From NCBI GenBank assembly GCA_014377455.1, contig JACMPO010000045.1, positions 1 to 46,759 on the forward strand: 46,759 nt of DNA. Reading direction: 5' to 3'. Origin of the DNA: Flavobacterium sp. (GTDB lineage: Bacteria; Bacteroidota; Bacteroidia; Flavobacteriales; Flavobacteriaceae). Position numbers and translations under genes: made by a program. This document shows positions 27,162 through 36,600 of the stretch, one piece after another; the stretch's first letter is position 1; every line of letters starts with the position of its first letter. The notes below the pieces were generated by a model. It had not been told where the DNA came from. It saw only the letters and a list, made by a program, of their open reading frames with translations, and did not search any database.

Positions 27162-28184
27162 TTATTGTTTGGTGTTCTTTTTTATAATTTCTATTTCGGA
27201 TACTATTTTTGGCAAATTTCTAAAATGAACATACGATTTACCAAAGTCCGAATAATTGAAAGCTGGTGTCCCTTGAACCGTTTCACCATCTTTTATATTT
27301 TTTGCAATACCAGACTGCGCCTGAATTTTAACATTATTTCCAATTGTTAAATGTCCAATAATTCCCACTTGACCGCCTATCATGCAATTTTTTCCAATTT
27401 TAGATGATCCAGCAATTCCAGTTTGTGAGGCAATTACCGTATTTTCTCCTATTTCAACATTGTGTGCCACTTGAATCTGATTATCAAGTTTTACACCTTT
27501 TCTTATAATTGTTGAACCTAAAGTTGCTCTATCAATCGTAGTGCAAGCACCAATTTCGACATCATTTTCGATAATTACATTTCCTATTTGAGGAATTTTA
27601 CTGTACGTTCCATCTTCTAAAGGAGCATAACCAAAACCGTCTGAACCTAAAATAACACCCGAATGAAAGATACAATTTGATCCTACTTCAGTTTCTGAAT
27701 AAATTTTAACACCTGCAAAGAAAACACAATTATCGCCAATTGAAACATTATCACCTATGAAACAATTTGGATAAATTTTCACGTTGTTCCCAATTGTGAC
27801 ATTTTTACCAATATAACTAAAACTTCCAAGGTACAAATTCTCGCCGTAAACTACATCTTCTGAAATTACAGAAGGTTGCTCAATACCCGATTTCATTAGT
27901 TTAATTTGATTGTAATATTCTAAAAGTTTTGAAAACGCCTTGTAAGCATCTTCAACTTTAATTAAAGTAGCTTTTACGGGTTGGTCTGATTCAAAAGTTG
28001 TGTTTACAATAATTATGGAAGCGTCAGTAGTTGAAGCAAAATTTTGATATTTGGGATTGGATAGAAAAGTTAGCGAACCCGAAGTTCCCTCTTCTATTTT
28101 AGAAAGTTTACTAACAGAAGCATTAGGATTTCCTACTACTTCTCCTTCTAATATGTCTGCTATTTGTTGTGCTGTGAATTTCAT
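27162..28184 (-). CDS. lpxD: UDP-3-O-acylglucosamine N-acyltransferase
   Basis: The product is 340 aa, the canonical LpxD acting after LpxC. It has an N-terminal domain (FTAQQIADILEGEVVGNPN, LTFLSNPKY), a hexapeptide-repeat beta helix from about residue 105, the catalytic His in NQIQVAHNVEIGENT and a C-terminal helix. Length is normal. It is 16 nt upstream of lpxC/fabZ and 31 nt downstream of the HD gene, so it is part of one envelope operon. Confidence 0.96.
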   Translation of the reverse strand: MKFTAQQIADILEGEVVGNPNASVSKLSKIEEGTSGSLTFLSNPKYQNFASTTDASIIIVNTTFESDQPVKATLIKVEDAYKAFSKLLEYYNQIKLMKSGIEQPSVISEDVVYGENLYLGSFSYIGKNVTIGNNVKIYPNCFIGDNVSIGDNCVFFAGVKIYSETEVGSNCIFHSGVILGSDGFGYAPLEDGTYSKIPQIGNVIIENDVEIGACTTIDRATLGSTIIRKGVKLDNQIQVAHNVEIGENTVIASQTGIAGSSKIGKNCMIGGQVGIIGHLTIGNNVKIQAQSGIAKNIKDGETVQGTPAFNYSDFGKSYVHFRNLPKIVSEIEIIKKNTKQ

Positions 28185-28215
28185 CTGGACAAAAATATAA
28201 AATTTAATTTAATAG

Positions 28216-29451
28216 CTAGGATTCTAGCAATACTTTTGGAAAACACATAAAATATTTTACAACCGATTTCGAAAGTGCTTTCAATTGCAATTGCTCTGAC
28301 GAATCTACAATATTTTCAACTGTTTTATCTTTTTTTAAGATACTAATTGGTTCAGACTGCTTATCGTAAGCCTGATTTTTTAATTTACCTTTAAAAACAA
28401 AATAACTCGCTTCTTTATCGGAAATCGAATGTAACATTGCAAATTTATCTTTTAATGTATTTAATTCTTCCAAATTAGGTTTTACATCAAACATCTTAAT
28501 TTTAAGTAAATCTCTGTTGATAATCATTTTTGATAACGAACTCAAAACAAAATCATCATTAAACTGCCAATTTTTAATAGCACTCATGACATCAAAATCG
28601 TCTAGTTGAGCAAAAATTTCTAATCTACTTTTATCAAAATTTTCTAATTCAATTTTATTATTCAAAAAATAATTGAGTGGCGCACTACATTCCAATACCA
28701 TTCCCTTTTGAGATAACTCTTTAGCGCGTTTCAAAATTTTGGTTAATGTTATTTCAGCAACGACCGAAGTTTTATGCAAATAAGCTTGCCAATACATTAA
28801 TCGACGAGCCATTAAAAATTTCTCGATAGAGTAAATTCCTTTTTCCTCCATTACCAAAACATCATCTTCGACGTTCATCATCTGGATAAGACGATCGCTA
28901 TTTATGTTTCCTTCGGCAACACCACTGTAAAAACTATCTCGTTTTAAATAATCCATTCGATCCATGTCGAGCTGACTCGAAATGAGTTGCAACATAAATT
29001 TGCGATGATAATTTCCTTTAAAAATTAAAATTGCAAGAGATAATTTACCATCAAACGCCTCATTTAAAGCACTCATAAATAGAAGCGAAATTTCTTCATG
29101 ATGTACTTCATTCACAATGCTATTTTCCAAAGCATGCGAAAACGGACCGTGACCTATGTCGTGTAATAAAATTGCGATATACAAAGCATCTTCTTCCTCA
29201 TTTGAAATTAAAACTCCTTTAAAACGAAGCGTTTGCACTGCTTTTTGCATTAAATGCATACAACCAATTGCGTGATGAAATCGCGTATGATTTGCTCCTG
29301 GATAAACTAAAGATGACAATCCCATTTGTGAAATCCGACGTAACCGCTGAAAATAAGGATGTTGAATTAAATCGTAAATAAGAGAATTTGGAATGGTTAT
29401 AAAACCATAAATTGGGTCGTTTAGTATTTTAAGTTTGTTTACTGGAATCAC
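28216..29451 (-). CDS. HD-domain phosphohydrolase (dNTPase-like)
   Basis: The product is 411 aa. The metal-binding HD motif is in LLHDIGHGPFSHALEN near residue 98, with an upstream His in NHTRFHHAIG and a downstream acidic site in QLDMDRMDYLKRDS. This layout matches HD proteins related to dGTP triphosphohydrolases and SAMHD1, common in Bacteroidota beside lpxD. The natural substrate is unknown. A TATATTTG box (minus strand, 29478-29471) lies just upstream and could start the whole lpx operon, though no -33 box is well placed. Confidence 0.88.
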   Translation of the reverse strand: MIPVNKLKILNDPIYGFITIPNSLIYDLIQHPYFQRLRRISQMGLSSLVYPGANHTRFHHAIGCMHLMQKAVQTLRFKGVLISNEEEDALYIAILLHDIGHGPFSHALENSIVNEVHHEEISLLFMSALNEAFDGKLSLAILIFKGNYHRKFMLQLISSQLDMDRMDYLKRDSFYSGVAEGNINSDRLIQMMNVEDDVLVMEEKGIYSIEKFLMARRLMYWQAYLHKTSVVAEITLTKILKRAKELSQKGMVLECSAPLNYFLNNKIELENFDKSRLEIFAQLDDFDVMSAIKNWQFNDDFVLSSLSKMIINRDLLKIKMFDVKPNLEELNTLKDKFAMLHSISDKEASYFVFKGKLKNQAYDKQSEPISILKKDKTVENIVDSSEQLQLKALSKSVVKYFMCFPKVLLES

Positions 29452-29653
29452 AAAATATAATTTTCGTTAACAAATATACTGCAAAATAAAAATTTACTCC
29501 TAAATAGTTATGCTATTTAATTTTGAACTATAAAACTAAAATAAATGTATATTAAAGAGAAATGAGCTTCTGTAACGATTATGCAAAACATATCTTAAAA
29601 ATTATATAGATTGATATTTTTTAAATACTTTTGCAAAAATTTAAATCAATAAA

Positions 29654-30445
29654 ATGAAAAAAATAGTTTTATTAGCAACGATAGCTATTGCATTAGTATC
29701 GTGTAACAAAGTAGGTAAAAACCAATTTTTAATTTCGGGTACTGCAACAGGAATTGAAGATGGTAAAATGGTTGTTCTTCAAAAACAAGATCCAACTACT
29801 GGAATATTAATTGGGTTAGATTCTGCTAAAGTTAAAGGTGGCAAATTTGAATTAAAAGGAAAAGTAACTGAGCCAGCTTTTAATGTATTACAAATTGGCA
29901 AAAAAGGATCAAACGTAGGATTCATTTTAGAAAGCGGTGAAATTAAAGTTGTTGTCAATAAAGATAGCATTAACAGAACTTTGATTTCTGGAACATATAA
30001 TAATGACGAGTTTACATCGTTCAAGAAAAATAGTGAGAAAATCCAAAAAACATTGCAAAAAAAGCAAATGGAATTTCAAACGAAGAATATGGCTGCAATG
30101 AATGAAGCTCAAAAAGTAAAAGATACATTAGTCATTAACCGATTGATGAGAGAATATACTGAAATTCAAAAAGAAAGTACCACTTTTTTTACTGAATATG
30201 CTTCTACACATCCAAAATCATTTTTGTCAGTTTTAGTTGTTGATGGAATGTTTAGTATGCCAAAACCAGAAGTTGAAAAAATTAAAAAAATCTATGATGG
30301 TTTAGATGCTGACCTAAAAAATACAAAACCTGGTAAGTCTATAAAAGACAAATTGGCTAAAATAAACGCGCCTGTTCCACCACCTGCTCCAGCTCCGGCT
30401 CCGGCTCCAGCACCTTCTGCTCCACCAGCACCGGAACAAAAATGA
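29654..30445 (+). CDS. DUF4369-type lipoprotein, N-terminal part of an interrupted thioredoxin-like gene
   Basis: The product is 263 aa with a lipoprotein signal (MKKIVLLATIAIALVSC, Cys at 17). The next domain, with FLISGTATGIEDGKMVVLQK and SAKVKGGKFELKGKV, is the DUF4369 beta-sandwich usually found before a TlpA thioredoxin. A charged helical middle and a Pro-Ala linker (PAPAPAPAPAP) follow, then TGA at 30443-30445. The same frame continues with a complete thioredoxin domain, so this is the front half of a 403-aa protein broken by one stop. A TACTTTTG box at 29626-29633 may be its promoter. Confidence 0.8.
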   Translation: MKKIVLLATIAIALVSCNKVGKNQFLISGTATGIEDGKMVVLQKQDPTTGILIGLDSAKVKGGKFELKGKVTEPAFNVLQIGKKGSNVGFILESGEIKVVVNKDSINRTLISGTYNNDEFTSFKKNSEKIQKTLQKKQMEFQTKNMAAMNEAQKVKDTLVINRLMREYTEIQKESTTFFTEYASTHPKSFLSVLVVDGMFSMPKPEVEKIKKIYDGLDADLKNTKPGKSIKDKLAKINAPVPPPAPAPAPAPAPSAPPAPEQK

Positions 30446-30865
30446 AGTGCAGTTGGCGAAATAGCTCCAGCATTTGAAGCTAAATCTCCAGAGGGAAAAA
30501 TAATTTCCTTGAAACAATCGTTAGGAAGGGTAACTATTATCGATTTTTGGGCTTCATGGTGTGGACCATGTCGTGAGGAAAATCCAAATGTTGTAAAAAT
30601 TTATAATGAACTTCATTCTAAAGGATTAAACATCATAGGTGTTTCTTTAGATGATAACGTTGCCAAATGGAAACAAGCTATTGCAAAAGATAAAATTACT
30701 TGGAATCAGGTTTCAAATTTAAAAGGTTGGCAAGATCCAATTGCTAATTTGTATCATGTAGATCAAATTCCAACAACTTTTGTACTAGATGCTAGCGGTA
30801 AAATCGTTGCTAAAGATTTGAGAGGTGATGCTCTAAAACTAAAAGTTTTAGAACTTTTAAAATAA
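30446..30865 (+). pseudogene. Thioredoxin (TlpA/ResA-like) domain downstream of an in-frame TGA
   Basis: Directly after the TGA the same frame reads SAVGEIAPAFEAKSPEGK and then a full thioredoxin fold with the redox motif FWASWCGPCREEN, the cis-Pro region VDQIPTTFVLD and an ordinary end. No other frame damage is visible. There is no good start codon: the first candidate is a TTG at 30509, already within the domain. It is either a recent nonsense mutation, stop-codon read-through, or a sequencing error. When intact such proteins sit in the periplasm as disulfide reductases. Confidence 0.75.
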
Positions 30866-30878
30866 ATTAATTTATTAC

Positions 30879-30912
30879 ACAAAAAATCTCCTTGAGAAAG
30901 GAGATTTTTTGT
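30879..30912 (+). terminator. Terminator after the thioredoxin-domain gene
   Basis: An 11-bp stem (AAAAAATCTCC with GGAGATTTTTT) around a short TTGAGAAA loop is followed by T residues. Ends are accurate to a few bases. Confidence 0.8.
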
Positions 30913-30965
30913 GTAATCCAGTATCAAAAATCAAATTATTTCGCAATAATTTTTTATAGAATTAA

Positions 30966-30996
30966 TTTGTAAACCTTGAAACAGTTGTTATATTTG
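30966..30996 (+). promoter_or_regulatory. Promoter of tRNA-Tyr
   Basis: TTTG at 30966-30969 and TATATTTG at 30989-30996 are 19 nt apart. The start of the mature tRNA is nine bases further, so this is an exact housekeeping promoter. Confidence 0.85.
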
Positions 30997-31005
30997 TAAT
31001 GGATT

Positions 31006-31086
31006 GGGGAGATACTCAAGCGGCCAACGAGGGCAGACTGTAAATCTGCTGTGTGAACTTCGCAGGTTCGAATCCTGCTCTCCCCA
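31006..31086 (+). tRNA. tRNA-Tyr (GTA anticodon)
   Basis: A class II tRNA with acceptor stem GGGGAGA/TCTCCCC, anticodon loop CTGTAAA (GTA), a long variable arm and the T-arm GGTTCGAATCC. The discriminator base is A at 31086 and CCA is not encoded. It stands immediately before the mosaic region with an integrase fragment, a common insertion point for integrative elements. Confidence 0.97.
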
Positions 31087-31109
31087 CAATTAAAAAAACA
31101 AAAAGTCTC

Positions 31110-31150
31110 AAAACCCTGCAAATCTTAGGATTTGCAGGGTTTTTGTTTTT
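31110..31150 (+). terminator. Terminator after tRNA-Tyr
   Basis: A 14-15 bp stem (AAACCCTGCAAATC with GATTTGCAGGGTTT), a TTAG loop and a T-rich tail end the tRNA transcript. Confidence 0.85.
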
Positions 31151-31359
31151 CTGTTACCTCCAAATTATTCATTCAATCTTAAATCTTAAGGGGCAAAATC
31201 GAGACCCTAGAATTATTCAAATTTAGGATCTCGCTAAATCTTCTTAAGCCTTGTAAACACTGTACATCTAACCAGTTCACTAACCCATTCAAAAGCTGTA
31301 CATCTTGTTTGCTATTTCTCAGGAATTTAAATTGAATACTAACTAAAAAGGTCACCAAG

Positions 31360-32061
31360 ATGAAAACAAAAATCACTTTACACTTCTACACCAGAAGTAA
31401 AAATGCCAACACTAGCGGCAAACTTCCGATCTATGTTCGATTAGCTGTAAACGGAGAGCGCCTTGAATTCAGTTCAAAAAAATTTATTGAACAGTCCAAA
31501 TGGTTACCTGACCTCGCCAAAATGAAAGGCCAGTTAGAAGAAGCACGTTCAATAAATAGTTATCTCGATATGATGAGAACTAAAGTATTAGGTGCAGCGC
31601 TTCAGTTAATACACAAAAAAGAAGAACTAACCATTGAGAATTTTCAAAGCATATTACTTGACAATGAAAATAGTGTTAGGATGCTTATTCCTATTTTCCA
31701 GGACCATAATGATAAAATGAAAGAGCTTTTAGGAAAAAAGTATGCTCCACCTGCCGTTCTAATCCAAAAAGTACAGGACCATATAGTAAATCATTTAGAA
31801 GAAGCTCTTCCTTCAACAAAAGAATTGGCACAAATGTTCGGAATAAACGATTTTATATTAAAGCAGAGCTTCCTCGGTCTATTTGAAACAAGTATTTACC
31901 AATTCTACAATGACAAGAGGCTGAAAAAAGCCCGATTACTTATTGAGCAAACTACAATTCCTCTTGCAAACATCGCATCACTCGCAGGTTTCAATCACTA
32001 TATAAATTTTTATAAGGCTTTCAAGAAAAAGTACAGCCAGAGTCCAAGTGATATTATCTGA
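31360..32061 (+). CDS. Chimera of a tyrosine-integrase N-terminus and an AraC-type DNA-binding domain
   Basis: The product is 233 aa. Residues 1 to about 125 match the arm-binding and SAM-like part of Bacteroidota tyrosine recombinases: FYTRSKNANTSGKLPIYVRL, then a helical stretch ending in DHNDKMKELLGKKYAPP. From about residue 130 the protein changes to an AraC-family C-terminus: LPSTKELAQMFGIND, the first helix-turn-helix, then IASLAGFNHYINFYKAFKKKYSQSPSDI. The catalytic integrase domain (Arg, His-x-x-Arg, Tyr) is absent. The frame is clean across the join. It may be a non-functional relic or a regulator with two DNA-binding modules. Confidence 0.75.
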   Translation: MKTKITLHFYTRSKNANTSGKLPIYVRLAVNGERLEFSSKKFIEQSKWLPDLAKMKGQLEEARSINSYLDMMRTKVLGAALQLIHKKEELTIENFQSILLDNENSVRMLIPIFQDHNDKMKELLGKKYAPPAVLIQKVQDHIVNHLEEALPSTKELAQMFGINDFILKQSFLGLFETSIYQFYNDKRLKKARLLIEQTTIPLANIASLAGFNHYINFYKAFKKKYSQSPSDII

Positions 32062-32180
32062 CAACCTCCTACCAATAACTATACTGATTAAGATTCCAAA
32101 ATTGTAAACTGAGATAATCCCGAATAATAATCAGTTAATAATTTCATTTACAGAATTTTACATAACCAAAAGTAAGTAAA

Positions 32181-32699
32181 ATGAACCGCATATTATTTAA
32201 TTCGAATGTAATCTACATTTTTGCTCTTCTGCACATACTACTATTTTCCTATGCAGCAGCAAGTAAGCTATTAGACTTTCAGAATTTTCAAGTGCAGCTT
32301 GGCCAATCCCCACTTTTAAATGCAGTTGCTGTTGCAGTTTCTTTTGCCGTTCCTCTTGTAGAATTTATCTTGGTTCTACTGTTACTGTTTTCCAAATTTC
32401 GCTTGATTGGATTGTACGGCAGTTTTGTTTTAATAACAATGTTTTCAGCCTACATTATTATAATCCTAAACTTTAGTTCGTTTACACCTTGTTCCTGCGG
32501 AGGGATTTTAGAAAAAATGTCTTGGACAGAGCATTTGGTATTTAATATTGTGTTTGTCCTACTTTCAGCATTAGGAGTAATACTAAAGTCAACAACAAAA
32601 TATGTTTACGGCTTCTTAAGCATTCTTATCATTTCCGGAATAGCCATAATCGCAGCCCTATTCCTCATGTCCGAAGATATAATTCAGCATCTCCAGTAG
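32181..32699 (+). CDS. MauE/DoxX-like membrane protein, truncated at the C-terminus
   Basis: The product is 172 aa with about four membrane helices and the redox-type motif FTPCSCGGILEKMSW near residues 96-110, as in the MauE family of membrane proteins linked to thiol redox. In Bacteroidota relatives as I remember them, the sequence continues after the SEDIIQH motif into a long soluble domain; here it ends two codons later. The break coincides with the broken end of a cheB fragment on the other strand, so the 3' part was lost by rearrangement. Confidence 0.7.
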   Translation: MNRILFNSNVIYIFALLHILLFSYAAASKLLDFQNFQVQLGQSPLLNAVAVAVSFAVPLVEFILVLLLLFSKFRLIGLYGSFVLITMFSAYIIIILNFSSFTPCSCGGILEKMSWTEHLVFNIVFVLLSALGVILKSTTKYVYGFLSILIISGIAIIAALFLMSEDIIQHLQ

Positions 32700-32871
32700 C
32701 CTCCGCAGAGATGTGCTGTACAATTAAAAGCGGTGCCGGAAAATTTTCAGGGAGTTGCTCAATCAAAGCTACCAGTACTTTCATGCCGCCTGCCGAAGTC
32801 CCTACAACCACAATTTTTTCTACATTCTTGACTATTGTTTTCACATTTACGAAATTAAGGTATAAATACAT
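32686..32871 (-). pseudogene. N-terminal fragment of a CheB-type methylesterase
   Basis: The minus strand encodes VEKIVVVGTSAGGMKVL followed by IEQLPENFPAPLLIVQHISAE, the start of a CheB methylesterase including the nucleophile Ser of GTSAGG. Homology stops after ATGDA, where the sequence runs into the end of the MauE-like gene, and the frame closes within a few codons. It is too short to be an enzyme and has lost the catalytic His and Asp. A GTG near 32841 could have been the original start. Confidence 0.7.
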
Positions 32872-32972
32872 ATTATAGGATAATTACTAATCAAACACTG
32901 ATTATTTGCTAGCAAATTGAAATAATTCATTAAATAACACATTAAATCCTCTTAATACATAATGAAATAGTA

Positions 32973-32980
32973 TAACTTTG
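32973..32980 (+). promoter_or_regulatory. Candidate -7 box for the signalling operon
   Basis: TAACTTTG fits the Bacteroidota -7 consensus, 134 nt before the response-regulator gene. No TTTG is found 19-21 nt upstream, so support is partial. Confidence 0.35.
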
Positions 32981-33113
32981 TTTGTCTCTAATTGTTTATC
33001 ATTCGATAAATATTAAAAAGTGATGAAAGATTCACTTATATTTCCTAAGAACTTACGAACAGTATTATAACTGTAATCTTAATCTTCATCTTCATCTTTC
33101 TTAAATAACAAAA

Positions 33114-33599
33114 ATGAAAACAATAGTTGAAATGCAACCTATAACCCGTGACCTAAATATCTATCTTGCTGATGATGATGATGCCGATTGCCTTCTTTTT
33201 AAGGAAGCTCTGGAGGAATTGCCTGTAAAGGTAAAACTTACCATAGTTCATGATGGAGAAAAACTCTTGGAGTTACTCGCACAAGAAGGCAACATACTTC
33301 CTGATGTTCTTTTCCTTGACCTCAACATGCCACGTAAAAATGGTTTTGCAACATTAGGGCAAATAAAACGCGACAATAAATTGCTTAATCTTCCAGTTAT
33401 AGTATTCTCAACTGCTAATGATCAGGCTAAGGTTAAAATGGTTTTTAAAGATGCTGCACACTATTATATTAGAAAACCAGCCAAATTTTCTGAACTCAAA
33501 GAAGTAATTTATAAAGCACTAAAACTTATTGCGGAAGGAAATCTTGAATTGCCAAAACAAAAAGATTTCGTGATGACGGGTGAAGCAAAATCAACATAA
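33114..33599 (+). CDS. Single-domain response regulator
   Basis: The product is 161 aa: a CheY-like receiver with no output domain. The acidic pocket is LADDDDADC (about 18-26), the phospho-acceptor Asp lies in VLFLDLNMPRKNG (about residue 71), and a conserved Thr and Lys follow (VFSTAND, RKPAKF). This is the Rcp1-like class commonly paired with bacteriophytochrome or PAS-type kinases. It ends one base before the start of the large hybrid kinase, so the pair is an operon. Confidence 0.9.
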   Translation: MKTIVEMQPITRDLNIYLADDDDADCLLFKEALEELPVKVKLTIVHDGEKLLELLAQEGNILPDVLFLDLNMPRKNGFATLGQIKRDNKLLNLPVIVFSTANDQAKVKMVFKDAAHYYIRKPAKFSELKEVIYKALKLIAEGNLELPKQKDFVMTGEAKST

Positions 33600-33600
33600 G

Positions 33601-36600
33601 ATGAAAGCAACCCTTCCCAAAAATAAGCAACCCGAAAAATTAATTAAATCAAATAACTTATTTCCGGTTATTGGTGTTGGTGCTTCAGCAGGAGGATTGG
33701 ATGCGTTTAAAAAACTACTTAAGGCAATCCCTGTTGATAGCGGTATGGCATATGTGCTGGTGCAACACTTAGATCCCAATCATGAGAGCATGCTAAGCGA
33801 AATCCTGCAAAAGGTAACACCAATTCCTGTTATAGAAATTGCCGATGATATAAAAGTAGAACCCAATCATATTTATGTTATACCAAGTAACAAAACAATG
33901 GTGGCTACGGATGGTGTTTTACTACTAGCACCGCGTCCTGAAAAAAGTAAAACCGAACGCTATTTACCTATTGACCTTTTCTTTACTTCGCTTGCAATAG
34001 TGCATCAAACGCACGCAATTGGCATAATCCTTTCTGGAACAGGTAGTGACGGAACCTTAGGTTTAAAAGCCATTAAAGATAATGGAGGCATCACCTTTGT
34101 GCAAGACGAAGCGTCAGCAGCCTACCCCGATATGCCAAATAGTGCCGTTCAAGCCGAAGTCGTTGATTTTATTCTATCACCAGATAAAATGCCGGAAAAA
34201 CTACAAGAGGTAACTCAAATTATTAATAAGCCCACTTCGGTTGAAGAAAATTTACCCTTGGGTGATGAAGAAGCCTTTAGACAAATTAATGCTGTACTCC
34301 GCATCCGCAAGGGAACCGATTTTACCTATTATAAACAAACCACAATTCGCAGAAGAATTCTCCGTAGAATGGCCATTAACAAAAATACAGCACCTGCTGA
34401 GTATCTCAACTATTTAAGGGAAAACAAACCCGAGCAAGATCTTTTATACCAAGACTTATTAATTCCGGTGACGTCATTTTTTCGTGACCATAAAGTATTT
34501 AATAATTTATGCGCCAATGTTTTTCCGCTCATTATCAAAAACAAACAACCAGGCGAACCTATTCGTGTTTGGATTGCAGGTTGTAGCACAGGCGAAGAAG
34601 CTTACTCAATGGCCATTTGTATTAAAGAATTTTTAGGCAGCAACTCTTTTGATTCAGAGGAAAGAGTCCAAATTTTTGCTACCGATTTAAGTGAACGTGC
34701 CATTTTAAAAGCACGTACGGGTATCTACACAAAACTGGACGTTGCGGGCTTAGCACAAGAACGCCTGAATAATTTTTTTACAAAAACAAATGGCAGCTAT
34801 CAAGTAAACCGACAGATAAGAGACCTATGTGTCTTTGCAACGCACAATTTTTTAAAAGATCCTCCCTTTGGAAAAATGGATTTAGTAAGTTGTCGCAATG
34901 TGCTTATTTATATGGAACCTTATTTGCAAAAAAAGGCATTAACCACTTTTCATTATGCTTTAAATCAGAAAGGGTTTTTGTTACTCGGCAAATCAGAAAC
35001 TACCAGTGGCGTTCCGGATCTTTTTGCAGCAACAGAAAAAAATGATAAATTATATACCCGTAAAGATGCACCAAGCCAATTTATACATACCGTAAGCCCA
35101 CGAACGGAATCAAATCTCATTGATACTAAAGATAAACCCAAAACCGAAAGTATGCGCTCTGATTTTCAAAAGACAGCTGATGATATTATGCTCAGCAAAT
35201 ATTCACCAGCCGGTGTGGTCATAAATGAAGCTATGGATATTGTACAGTTTCGCGGCAGCACGAGTCGCTATCTAGAACAATCATCGGGCAAACCAAGTCA
35301 TAATTTATTAGTATTAGCAAAAAATGGGTTGGCTTTTGAATTGCGAAATATTATTCACAAAACAAAAAAAGCAACCGCAGCAGTTATAAAAGAAAATGTG
35401 CCCGTGGAGATAAACGGCAGTATTGTCAATATTACCATCGAAGCCATTCCGCTGCCAAATACTATAGAACCTCATTATTTAATTCTGTTTCACGATAGTA
35501 ATTCCATCGCTAACAAACAGGAAGAATCCGAAAATAAAAAACCGACACGAAAAACAAAAACAGACGATAAAGATTTACGCATAAAACAATTAGAACTCGA
35601 ACTTACCCAAGCTCGAGAAGATATGCGGAGCATTACCGAAGATCAGGAAGCGGCCAACGAAGAGCTGCAAAGTGCTAATGAAGAATTGCTAAGTGGCAGT
35701 GAAGAACTTCAGAGTTTGAATGAAGAATTAGAAACCAGCAAAGAAGAGCTACAAAGCACCAATGAGGAACTAATGGTGGTCAACCACGAAATGATTGGTT
35801 TGAATGAACAAATAGCGGCAGCCAGGAATTATGCCGAATCTATTGTGGCAAACATTCGCGAGCCATTGCTGGTGCTTGATAAAAACCTGCGGGTAAAAAC
35901 AGCCAACAAATCTTTTTATAAAACATTTAAGGTAAATGAAAAGGAAACGGAGGGTACTTTAATTTATGACCTTGGCGACAAACAATGGGATATTCCCGAA
36001 TTGCGTAACTTACTTGAAAAAATTCTTCCAGAGAAATCAATTTTTACTGATTTTGAAGTAAACGTTTCTTTTCCAGATATCGGAGATAGAATTATGTTGC
36101 TAAATGCCCGCGAGGTAATTAACAAAAATACTTCAGAGAAATTAATACTGCTCTCTGTTGAGGATATTACCAAACAGCGGCTTTTTCAACTTAAAGAAAA
36201 AAAAATCCTGAGCCACTATCATGACCTGCTACTGCAAACACCCATAGCTATTGCTATTTATCGTGGCAGCAATTACATAGCTGAACTTGTCAACGATTTA
36301 GCTTTGGAAATTCTTGCTAAAGACAAGAACATAATAGGCAAGCCTCTCTTTGAATCAATGCCCGAAATGGAAAGCCAGTTGAAATCGGATTTTGATGAAG
36401 TAATGAAAAGCGGCATTCCTTTTCGTGCCAATGAATACGAAGTAACACTAATAAGAAACGGTAAAAACGAACAAACATATTTCAATACTATTTTTGAACC
36501 AATACAGGAAGACGATAATACTATCTCAGGAGTAATAGTGGTAGCCCATGAAGTAACCGAACAGGTATTGGCCCGCAAAAAAATTCAAGAAAGCGAAGAA

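Noticed and set aside
30443..30445. Selenocysteine at the in-frame TGA.
   Set aside because: The position is in a linker and not in a redox site, the redox motif is an intact CGPC, and no SECIS-like element or sel gene is seen in the window.
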